Positions 19,340-29,592 of a DNA stretch of 64,000 bases are shown here, one piece after another. The translations under genes and the position numbers were made by a program. Every line of letters starts with the position of its first letter. The stretch's first letter is position 1. Source of the DNA: Bufo bufo (taxonomy: Eukaryota; Chordata; Amphibia; Anura; Bufonidae); contig NC_053391.1 of NCBI RefSeq assembly GCF_905171765.1, forward strand, positions 657,977,750 through 658,041,749. The letters run 5' to 3'. The notes beneath the pieces were generated by a model. It was not told the origin of the DNA. It saw only the letters and a program-made list of their open reading frames with translations, and ran no database searches.

Positions 19340-20150
19340 ATTACAGGCCATGTCCCCTCCAGCTCAAGGGAGTTGTATAGCCCCATATCAATTTTTACCT
19401 GTTGGCTATCCAAACACCTGCTTCTGGCTCCTATGGTCCACTGTCATCTCCTCTGACCGTTCAGCTCTGCAGATAAACATCCAGCACGGATGGGGGTCCA
19501 AGTGCGCTGCTGCATGCCCCAAAGTTTGCAACTTTTTTTTACACCAGAAAATAGGCACAAAGCCGTTAATAAATTCCTCCCATAGAGTTTACACTGTATA
19601 CAAAAGAAACAAGCAGAAACACGTTTGGCTCTGCTGAATCTGCTGAACCCCTCTGTACACAAAAATAAATGTATAAACTGATTGTTATAACTATTATTAT
19701 TATTATTCCTATAAAATGCTTCACCCTTTAGTAAAAAATAGAACTAACGCCTCATTAGGCTAATTTGGCTACTGGAGCAAATCCTGCCAGTGCGGTATCC
19801 GCGGCGTGAATAATATTACGCAGACACTGTGCTCTGCAGAATGGCCTATTAGCCCCGTAATGTAAACACAACATGTTTGGAGAAGTGTTATGTGCCTTAA
19901 TCCCGCACATCATCCGTCAGGATCGTTTTATTAACCGCTAAGGAGCCTTTAACACAATGTGTTAAAAATGCAAAGGAGATAATGATCTAGATCATTATAA
20001 TAGAATCTTCTGATTGCACTGGCCCGAAACAGAAATACATTTCTTACCTGGTGTCTTCTGCATTTCTATAATTGTTGTAATTGGAACAACGTTTGGCTTG
20101 TAAAACATGATGTACCAGGACCATTTATTTTCATAGCATGCTGTAGATCA
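19340..20150. other. Mostly non-repetitive spacer
   Basis: No frame with homology. The stretch 19745-20050 is complex sequence with TAATTTGG, AATAATATTACGCAG, TTTTATTAACCGC and ATCTAGATCATTATAAT, possibly unique regulatory DNA. A short TTA repeat lies near 19690-19705. Confidence 0.35.
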
Positions 20151-20995
20151 GGGGTGCCAGACTCGCCTGGATGTATGGGCTGCACAAAATTTTTCCAATT
20201 GACGAACTGCTTTAACTTCAAATAAGATACAATACAAAACTATTGTTAACACAAGAGTACAGCGTCACATACCTCTTGCATTCAGTGACGTCTCCTCTGA
20301 TGTAGATGTTCTCCTTCCTTATCTTCTCCATCTGGACCAGACCGCCTTGACAATTTCTATCAGCTGCCTCTCGTCTATGCAGAGTTTGCCACACAGACAT
20401 CTTATGTTCCTCACTTTACTAACATCCTCCTGTTGCTACCGACAATACTATGCTTGCTGTGCTCCTCAATGTCCACAAAAATGATACTGCAAAAATAACC
20501 GTTCCATACAAGTAGTTCCCCCCCCATAAAGTGCTCCCAGACTGTGCTCAATAGTAATAGTGCCCCCTACAGCACATTCAATAGTCATAATGCTCCTCAA
20601 AAGTTCCTTATTTAAAAGCAATGCCCTCTATATTATGCCCAATAATAATGCACCCACAGTATACTAAGTAGTAATTATGCCAACATATGGTAGTGCCCCC
20701 AATTGAAATAAGGCCCCCCATAGTACCAGTACCCAGCAGTAACAAGGCCCTCTGTAAGGCATCCCTATATAGCCCACGTTAGTAATAAAGCCCCCTATAA
20801 TGCCTCCATTAGTTATAATGCCCCTTATTATTATGTACCCCTGTAGTAGCGCCAATATTTATAATGCACCCTATGGTAGCCCCAGTATTTAAAATGCAAC
20901 CCCCCCTGTAATGCCCCCAGTATTTATGATCCTCCCCTGTAGTGCCCCCAGTATTTATAATGCTACCCTGCAGTGGCTCTGTAGTTCTAATGGCC
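20151..20995. repeat. Fragment with CAGGG-type end followed by AATGCCCCC tandem repeats
   Basis: CAGGGGTGCCAGACTCGCC at 20151 resembles a hAT terminus (compare 1428 and 16579). From about 20520 to 20990 there are degenerate units built on AGTATTTATAATGCCCCC / AGTAATAATGCCCCC. The matching right terminus was not found, so it is probably a truncated element of the same architecture (terminus plus minisatellite). Confidence 0.5.
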
Positions 20996-21173
20996 TCCTA
21001 CACTGCAAATACCTACTGATAGGTTAGATTGTGAACCCTTATTCTAATGTACTTTGAAATACAGAACCCATAGGTTGCAGAATCTCCTTAAAAAAAGCTG
21101 AACTTCAAGTCAATTAAAGGGAGACTTCTATTAGAAAGGAGTATTTTTATACTTAAAATTTGTCAAAAAAACA

Positions 21174-21331
21174 TTGGGGGTCATTTATTAACCAGAAATA
21201 CGCCTATATGAGGAATATTTCAGGCCCAAATTATGGCCGACGCCTCTACATAACTGCGGCAGATCCATCGCCAGTGCAGGGCCTTATTAAGACCAGCGTC
21301 TAAAACGCCGGTCTCAATAAATACGCCCTAT
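21174..21331. mobile_element. Small MITE with GGTCATTTATTA ends
   Basis: Left GGGGGTCATTTATTAACC and right GGTCTCAATAAATACGCCCT are roughly inverse. A longer relative lies at 59720-60057. The boundaries are approximate. Confidence 0.45.
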
Positions 21332-21594
21332 TATTTTTAGAATGTTTTCCTTTTTTTTATTTCAGCAGTACTAAGGCATTAAAATTGAATAGCAGCTGTC
21401 AAAAAACTAGGACATGTCTTAGTTTTTATGACCAGACAGACCCCATTGAAATCAATGGGACCGTTTTTAATGGCCACTTAGACAGGAGTGCACACGTCTA
21501 ACGGCCATTTAACTAGTACACTAGAACAATATGACCTTTTAGGTTTGAAAAAAATAAAATAAATACTCACACACTATAATATTACATGTTATAG

Positions 21595-21815
21595 TTACTA
21601 GAGAGGGGTCGTTGATCCAGGGAGTTATTCTGATTGCCTGATTGGAGTCAGGAAGGAACTTTTTTCCCCTAAAGTGAGGAAAATTGGCTTCTGCCTCACA
21701 GTTTTTTTTTTTGCCTTCCTCTGGATCAACTTGCAGGATAACAGGCCGAACTGGATGGACAAATGTCTTTTTTCAGCCTTATAAACCACGTTACTATGTT
21801 ACTATATATCCACTT
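21595..21815 (+). repeat. L2-like LINE (or L2-tailed SINE) 3' end
   Basis: Contains TTTTTGCCTTCCTCTGGATCAACTTGCAGG and TGGATGGACAAATGTC, then a TTACTATGTTACTATA tail, the layout of L2-clade 3' ends. No ORF survives; the remainder of the element is absent. Confidence 0.55.
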
Positions 21816-22329
21816 GCACACAAAGCGGCAGTCACTCCTCTTTTGATTGAAAAGAACCTGCGCTCAGAGTGATGACATCACCAGACCAGTGCATGGTGAT
21901 GTCATCATGCTGAGCCCAGGTTCTTCAGCAGACGACTGCCTCTTTGCGTGCATGTGGATGAGGTGAGCAAAGCAAAACATTACAGCCTGGGGGCTACTAT
22001 GGGAGACATTGCGTAAGCTGGTGTCCACTAAGCCAGACATTACTGATTCTTAGGACTACTACAGGGGACATTATAACTTATGGGGTCATTATTATTATTG
22101 GGGGGCATTATGGGAGCCATTATGTGTACTCAGGGCACTGCAGGGTTTGGATCTTTATTTTTAAAAAAGCCAAATAAATTAATCTGTTTTTTGTGGCCAT
22201 TTTTAACGGCCATAAAAAACTGATGCAAAACGACAATTAAAAATGGACTGACGACCAGAAAATGGATGCACAAGTGGTTGAAAAATGGTCATGAAAACTC
22301 ATAGTGTGTTCGGTTTTAACATGTGCATA

Positions 22330-23000
22330 TGTAATGAACCAGAGTGCCAATACCACTACTGCACCCCGCTACTGTCTCCTATGGTTAACCTCGTGTAATC
22401 TTATTTAATTATTGCAGGTCAAACAATGTGCATTTCCTATTTTGCAACTGTTATTGTTCATGTAATTTACCTGGTTCACCAGAAGGTGGCAGCAAACATG
22501 GCATAGCTACAGTTAGTTTTAGTCAGTCTAGCTTACCCCCTGCTTGGGGAAGGAAGCAGGTGCACGTCCCTGCTGGACGTGCCTTGTCTAGGCCAGCCAG
22601 AGCACCTTCAGCAATGCTGGATGTGGAGGCTACAGCTTGGAGCCTCTGAAGCCAGGAGGAGTTTTCCCTGAATTAAGCTACAGTCAGACTACAGGGAGAA
22701 GTTGCAGCATGTTGCAGAAACAGAGACTCTATGCAAGCCTGCCAGCAGAGCCAGAGAGCAACATATGTAGCAGAGAGGAATTTTCCTGCCATGGAATTAC
22801 ATGCTAAAGCCTGCTGGGAGCCAAGACAAAGCCTGTAAATTATTTGAAGAATCGTTTATTCAAGTAAAGCTGTTAATGAACTTCATCACAAGGTCTGGAA
22901 TCAATTTATTTCTTCAAATCCCTCAATTATTTACCCTATTTGCTCTGCTTTGGACAACAACACCTGGGATCCAGTGTATCAAGGTAGGAGCACCGTGACA
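22330..23000 (+). repeat. Probable solo LTR
   Basis: A 671-bp stretch bounded by TGTAATGAACC and ACCGTGACA, without coding content. It is flanked by CATA and CATG, a near TSD. Its composition resembles frog Gypsy-type LTRs. No second copy exists in the window, so the call rests on the TG...CA ends alone; the strand is a guess. Confidence 0.4.
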
Positions 23001-23740
23001 CATGCACCAACATTAAGAGACATTTAGGCCACCCTACCCCACTCTGGCATTTCCATAACTGGGTACCATCTACTACATCACTAAAAGGGCCCTGTGCCCT
23101 TGTTGCTTCACTGCAACTGGCGTCACGAAAAACATTTGCTTTAAGGGACCCATGGCAGTTGCCCGTGCGTCGCACATGTAGCCTAACAGCTATATTGGTC
23201 TCTTGATAGAACTAGATAAAGTTGTCCGCAAAAGAGCATTGAGTCACTCACCTGCTTCCTTCTCTGGCCAGTGCTGGACTGACTGAGAGAGTTAAACGTG
23301 GCTGTTTTTTGTGCTAAAACTCCAAACAAATAGGATGTTAATGATCTAGGACAGGAAGAAATTCAACCCAATATTCTTCAGATTTGTCTAGGCAGGAAAG
23401 GAAAAGAGATTCACCTGTGTGAGGGCTTTTATTGGCCAGGCAAGCCTCTGCTGGGTATGCAAAACAGCTTTCCTTCCAAAAGGAACAGAAAGCTAAGCCT
23501 CTGATGACATCAGATGTCAGGTGTATTACAACTCTGTTCAACTTCCAAGTTCTATGTCAACATGCTAGAATAACAATTGCTAGAATATCAGAATGCTAGA
23601 AATATCAGATGCTCATCTGCACCTCGCTGGCTCCTTTTCTTCTCCTTGGCACTGCAGCAAATGGATTAGTTTTGTTCCAAATCACCTGAAAATAAGTTCA
23701 AATCAAGAAAGATTCAACCACATATGGAGTTTTATAGGCC
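23001..23740. other. Flank of the ERV: older foldback repeat fragment
   Basis: Positions 23440-23530 (GGCCAGGCAAGCC ... GAAAGCTAAGCC) match 38031-38120 and, less well, 38274-38360. The ERV therefore landed inside or beside an older repeat family. No gene is seen. Confidence 0.55.
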
Positions 23741-24646
23741 TGTCAAGGTATATCTTTTATATAAAATATAAATATTTTATATAAAAATATAAAAATTAAT
23801 AAAATAATAAAAAATGGAAATCAGTCAGGAAATCCACTAGGCGGACATAAAACGCCTTTCTTTTATCTTGAGACTCTAAATTTAATTTATGCAATTAATG
23901 AAAACAAAGGGGCAATCAATTATACAAAATATATGTAACAATTTATTTATAAATGAGTAAAATTCCAATATAAAACTGACATAAGATCAATGGATAGACA
24001 AATTGACGCAGTACCAATAAACCACCACTAGATGGTGGTATAATCCACTATCATTTTCTCACCAGCACAGAATTATTAAAAGTAACATATGATAAGAAAT
24101 AAATGATAATTTCTTTATCAAACAGACCAATACTTAATACATCAAGACAAGCTCAGGATTTTCTGTTTACCAACAGGTTATAACATGACAAAATACAGAT
24201 TAATACAAGAACAATAAATGTTGTCCCTTGACTCTGTCTCAGCCTATGACAATCAAAAATATAAATGATATTAATATGATATTATATCCCACTCAGCAAC
24301 CAGACTATGGAAATATAATTTCCCAGAGTTTTCCTCTACTCAGATAATGTCTAATCTCCCATTAGCAATATGCATCTTTGCTAAGAGGACAACTAGCATT
24401 AGGGAGGTGATTAATACTATACGTTCCCACAATATGGAAACACTTGACTATACGCTGAGAGGAATATCTTAATAATATCACAAGCAAAATATAACATACG
24501 TTACCAAGTCAAGGATGGACAGGTTTCGGGTGTAATCAGTTCTCAAAAAAAACTCTTCCAATGACCAAAAATTAATCCAAGTTTCTTTTTGTTGTTGAAG
24601 TAAATTGTTAGTTGCAGTTGTTTCAGTTGAAGAGTGTAGATAGATG

Positions 24647-24687
<41 letters not shown>

Positions 24688-25223
24688 CTCCTTCCTAACC
24701 TCTTACATGCATAGTTTATACCCCATGTTATCTAAGAATTCCTCCCCTTCTAGATTAGGGATCTCCAATCAGACAAGATGGGTGTGTTCGTATGTAGATA
24801 CCAATGATGTCATTTTAACCCTTGGAACACTGGTGAAAATGCCATACTATTATCAATTTACCTCTAGATGGCACTGTTGTACTACATAACAATTCCAACA
24901 TTAATTCTAAATATCTAATAACGACCTTATTAACCTCTTGAACATACATCAGTATTAAGGGTTTCTTCCCGACATTTTAATTACCCCTAATCTAGACATG
25001 TTGGAGTCACCATCTCCTACTGTCTTCTTAGGGACAATGGACAATGGTTCCTTTTACTTAACATCCGGATTCATTAACTTGCCTACATGGCTGGCTAATA
25101 ATATTTAGCTCTCCTCATGAAAACCAATTAGTAGGAAGGCAACTCCAATACTTTTCTAAACCTTAAAAGTCTATATGGTCAGTGGGATATACACGGCACA
25201 AAATATATATTCTAAATTATATA

Positions 25224-25265
<42 letters not shown>

Positions 25266-25748
25266 CACACACATCGATACACTGTTATACATAGATGACA
25301 TATTATATAAGTCATTGGTTAAGATATGTTGCAAATTTAAATACACCACACAGGAATACATAGAATATAATTATGAAGACATGAATGGGACATTCATACA
25401 CCCAATGCTTCCTACAAAGTAGACTTCCCTAATGATTTTGTAATGAAGTAAAATAATACATTGCTATTCAAATGGTTGTTTCTCACAGATACATGTCTGT
25501 AGGGCCCATTATAGTATTAACGGATATACTACATCTGCTCATAATAATTTTAAAAGACAATATACTCTATGTCCCCACAAACATGTTCCCAAATTGAACT
25601 CAGCATAACCTCATCTCGGCCTGTTTCAATCCTATAGAGAAATATCAGACTCTGGTTCAATCTGTGATTACACTTAAAGGCAATGGGCATTGATATTTAG
25701 ACCATAATATCTTTAGATAAGATTGTACATTTATGAAAATGCACGACA
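23741..25748 (-). repeat. 3' LTR of the ERV
   Basis: 2008 bp. It contains a GATA microsatellite (24640-24690) and an AT microsatellite (25224-25260). Almost identical to the 5' LTR once the Tc1 insertion there is removed. Confidence 0.93.
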
Positions 25749-25761
25749 AATCCCCCTTCAT
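25749..25761 (-). promoter_or_regulatory. Polypurine tract of the ERV
   Basis: On the minus strand GAAGGGGGATT abuts the 3' LTR start TGTCGTGC. This is the expected plus-strand primer. Confidence 0.8.
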
Positions 25762-25930
25762 TCCAAAATATTCCACAAAGTGAGAATATATTTGGAATGT
25801 CAAAAACTTTTCATATGTCTTCTTCATGGCTCACGGCGCGCAGACTTTGTCTATGGTGTTTTAGCCATAGTTTACCTAAAGTCTTTTTGAATAATCTTAT
25901 CCAACGCACTGTTTCGGATGGTCCGCAAAC

Positions 25931-26494
25931 TCAACCATTCCATAGATCCTGCAAAACAGGATATAAGTTCGATGAATGTTTGTTTTGATTCTTCATCTCC
26001 GCATGTATACTTAGTAAGTTACTTTTCAGTGAACCGATCTCCAGTTCCAATGTTTTAATGGAGATGGAATTGGCAACGGTTACACCTGTGGCAATGACAG
26101 CGCCCACTACGCTAAAGATTATAGCGGCAACAATGACAGAAATAAACCGTCTCGGTCTTTGACTCGTAGAAAGCTGCTCTCTGGTCAAGGTCTTTCTCGC
26201 TTGTTCCAGTATTTGCGTAATCCGTTCTTGGGAATATCCGATATGCGTTTGGTACCAGGTTTGGATCTCCGGTGACAGGATCTCAGACACGTTGAATTGT
26301 TTTTCGATGAAGACGCGTGGATCCAGGCTGATGTAAATCTTCTGGGACAAAATCCTCTTGTTCGTCAGAATGAATCCCGCGGTGTCCTGCAGCATGATTC
26401 CGGATGAAGGACCTGGCACAACAATCGGCTCGGCGTGGAATTCTTTCCCCAAGATTAGGATGACATAGATGATGGCAATGATCTTAGTCGGCAT
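25931..26494 (-). CDS. env: Short env-like ORF: signal peptide, RPRR site, hydrophobic segment, heptads; no anchor
   Basis: 187 codons from an ATG, downstream of pol where env belongs. Residues 1-21 form a signal peptide (hydrophobic IIAIIYVILIL). A ~95-residue ectodomain follows with one NVS glycosylation site (N68). R-P-R-R at 113-116 matches a furin-type site and is followed at once by Phe and ~25 apolar residues, as in a fusion peptide. Residues 143-170 form heptad-like repeats. The frame then stops. No membrane anchor or cytoplasmic tail follows in the 180 bp before the PPT, so the fusion subunit is truncated. A short N-terminal subunit of this size suits a class I fusion protein of F type better than a large retroviral surface subunit, but that is inference. 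A membrane-active product is unlikely without an anchor. Confidence 0.7.
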   Translation of the reverse strand: MPTKIIAIIYVILILGKEFHAEPIVVPGPSSGIMLQDTAGFILTNKRILSQKIYISLDPRVFIEKQFNVSEILSPEIQTWYQTHIGYSQERITQILEQARKTLTREQLSTSQRPRRFISVIVAAIIFSVVGAVIATGVTVANSISIKTLELEIGSLKSNLLSIHAEMKNQNKHSSNLYPVLQDLWNG

Positions 26495-26766
26495 CTTGCG
26501 CCTAAAATATTGTATGACAAAATATGAGTATATGCATCTTTCACTTTTTATCCTGTAAGAAAAGAGTTAATGCTATCATATATTTTTGATTGGCATAGGT
26601 TCTTTTCTTGAACAGGGCAAGTTCCTTGTTTTAGAGGTTAGTTAAGAGATGTTTAGTTATAGAGGAAACACATGTGAGAATGGGTTAGTATACACGTTTG
26701 TTCATACAATACCAATCCTAATTTCCGTCTTTAGCTGGAACTGTAAAATCTCTTTACCTCTCCTCC

Positions 26767-29592
26767 TCAGACTCCTATCTCTCGAAGTCGTGAGCTAGGA
26801 TGACAAACATGTAATTGATTAATGTGCACCCATTTTTCCACAAATTCATCCCCCTTAGGGATTTTTATCTTGTATACCACTGGTGACAACTTTTCAATAA
26901 TGACATAAGGTCCTTTCCATGAAGGTAAGAATTTTCTCTCCTTCACTTGATCCCGAGCGAAGTTATAGAGATAAACCTGATCGGAAATTTGATACTCCTT
27001 CTGAGTAGTTTTCAGATCGTAGTATGTTTTAGCACTCACTGCGGCTTTCTCTATATTCTTCTGGGCAAACGCAAAAGCATGCTGAAAGTGCTTGCGTAAA
27101 TTTTCCACATATTGATGCGATGTTGTAGCATTTATCAAATTATGATCTGTTGTCCTGTATAATAAATGCTGGGGTAACACCATCTTCCTTCCTGTGATCA
27201 TCTCGAAGGGAGAAAGTTTGGTTGCTGCGCTTGGGGTGGCCCTGATGGCCATAAGAACCAAAGGCAGTTTGACATCCCAGTCCTTACCAGATTCATTGAC
27301 AAATTTTTTTAGAACGTTCACGATGGATTGGTTGTAGCGCTCCACTCCACCACTAGAGGCTGGCCGATAAGCTATATGCAGCTTCCTTTTTACCCCCAGT
27401 ATTTCCCACATCTTTGTCATCACTTCACTAGTAAAATGACTTCCACGATCGGACTCAATGCGTTGGGGAAGACCAAACCTGGAGAATATGTGGTTAATGA
27501 GCAGAGATGCACATACGCTTGAACTGCATGTTTTGCACGGCAAACATTCTACCCATTTTGTGAACAAACAAGTTACGGTTAACATGTATCTGTTGCCTTT
27601 TGATGATGTGATTACTGGTCCAATGAAATCAATTTGGATGTCTGACCATGGCATGGACATCCCCCTTTTCATCAGTGGTGCCCGATGAGTGGGTCCTTGT
27701 GGCTGGAATTGAGGGCATATTAGACATCCTTGACAATATGTTTGCACGTCTTGTAACATATGCGGCCAGTAAGCGTAGTCCCGTAATAACTCGTATGTTA
27801 GTTTCTCACCTCGATGTCCAGCTGTTGGGGCATCATGGGCATGTTGTAGCATCAGACCTCGATACGCTGCGGGTACTACCCATTGCGTGATACCGTTCTT
27901 TGAGGTCCTTATCAGCAATCCATCCTGTAATGAGAATTGGGACTTACCCTTCATCAAAATCCGTAACTCCTCCTTACCATCACAGTCTTCTGTATTTATG
28001 GGACAATTCTGTGGATCCAGAATGTGGTTATAAAAGAGACCAATAACTGGATCCCCCTTTTGGCCTGCAATGAGATCCTCACTAGGGGAATCTTGGCTCC
28101 ATTGCAACACATTAGCTTCAGTTCCCTTTTGGGCCTGACTTCTTGTCGTTGCATCCACTTGCATAGTTCCCATTAGGTCATCAACGTCAAAGACTTCTCC
28201 GTCAATGGCTGCTTGTTTGGCGAGGGAATCTGCTAGGTCATTCCCTTCTTTATCCATACCTGGATACTTTGAATGACCCTTTACCTTTTTCCAGTAAATT
28301 GTAAGACCGTGGGTGGTAACCATCTCGTCAATCTTACAAAACATCTTACCATGCTTGACTGGCTTGTTGTTGCTTCTCATCATGTTGGATCTTTTCCATC
28401 CGGGGAAATATTCCACAAAGCTATTACGAATATAATCAGAATCTGTGATGATTACAAACTCCTTAACATCATATTTGATAGCCATTTGTACGGCTTTGTA
28501 CACAGCAGTAAGCTCTGCAACCTGGCTGCTTTTGGAACCAATTTTGTATCCAACGGATATCTCTGGGAACATATTATTCCACACGATTCCGACACCTGCA
28601 ACCAGCGTGTGTTCGGATCCTACATCGGTATGGAAGGAACAGCCGTCTACATATACACATGGTAATGATTTGCAGTACTCCTCTTCATAAGATTTATATG
28701 GGGATGATGATTGTTCCTCCAGGAAGTCATTCTCCTGTGACTCACCTTGATGTTCCGCATTGGTACAATCATGGAGTTCAGCTAATCCTTGAGCAACTGG
28801 GTTCTTATTATTTTGTTTATACCTGATCTCCAACGGCCATCCCATTAAGGACATCGTCCAGGCGGTTATCCTGCTATTTGACAGATTTCCATCCCTTATC
28901 CGATCACTCTGCAAGTATTGCAGCGGTTGGTGTGCAGTCTCCACAATGATTCTTTCACCTTGGATAAAACTCCTGAAATATTGTAAAGCCCACACAGTTG
29001 ACAGTAAGGCTTTCTCACAGCTATTGAATTTTACCTCTACTGGTGACAAGGATTTGCTGGCATAGGCAATGATTCTGTTCCAGTTTTCCTGTTTTTGGAA
29101 AAGGACTGCACTCATGCTTTTGTCAGTGAAACCTGTTTCCACGAAGAAAGGTTTTCCCCCTTCTGGATAGGCAAGGCATGGAGCCTGGATAAGTTTGGCC
29201 TTGAGTTCATTCACAGCTTGCTCATGACGCTCACTCCATTCCCATTTTACTCCTTTCTTCAGTAACTGCAAAAGAGGTTTTGTAATTTCGGCATAATTAT
29301 CTATAAACTTACGTGAATAGTTCATCATGCCCAAGAATGATCTCAACTCCTTGAGATTTGTAGGTGACTTGGTGTTGATCACTGCTTCCACCTTCTTCTT
29401 CTGTGGGTTGATTCCATCAGCAGTGATTTCGTGACCTAGGAAATTGACCTTGGCACGACACCATTGAGCCTTCTGAAAAGAAAGTTTCACACCAGCTTTC
29501 CTCAGCTGGGTTAGTACATGCCTCAGTTCTACAATGTGTTCCTCAAAAGTTGTGCTTTTGATTAGGATGTCATCCACATAGGATAAGGTACC
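26767..29592 (-). pseudogene. pol: ERV pol, part 2: RT C-terminus, RNase H tether, RNase H, integrase
   Basis: Continues in the same frame directly after the TGA at 29593-29595. YVDD catalytic motif at about 29580; FLGHEI and the thumb follow. A tether (about residues 140-270 counted from the V of YVDD) resembles a Gypsy RNase H but lacks catalytic acids (FTDKSMSAVL, ETAHQPL). A second RNase H has D311 (YVDGCSF), E355, D379 (TDSDY) and a GNDLAD end. The integrase has H581/H588/C615/C618 zinc binding, D650 (QIDFIGP), D710 (SDRGSHFTS) and E746 (GGVERYNQ), giving DD35E, and a GPY motif (WKGPYVI, ~890) in the C-terminal domain. All acids of the second RNase H and integrase are intact; only the stop upstream disables it. 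Confidence 0.93.

Noticed and set aside
22428..22649. 73-codon plus-strand frame as a small gene
   Set aside because: Lies within a probable solo LTR, with no domain or conservation visible.
24640..24690. GATA microsatellite in the ERV LTR as a possible regulatory array
   Set aside because: Length differs between the two LTRs as expected of a neutral microsatellite; nothing else supports function.
24707..24889. 60-codon frame repeated identically at 35446-35628
   Set aside because: Identical only because it lies in both LTRs of a young ERV; no homology, and antisense to the provirus.
26767..29577. Separate gene starting at the YVDD codons
   Set aside because: The apparent start is the Val codon of the RT active site; the frame is the continuation of pol after an in-frame TGA.
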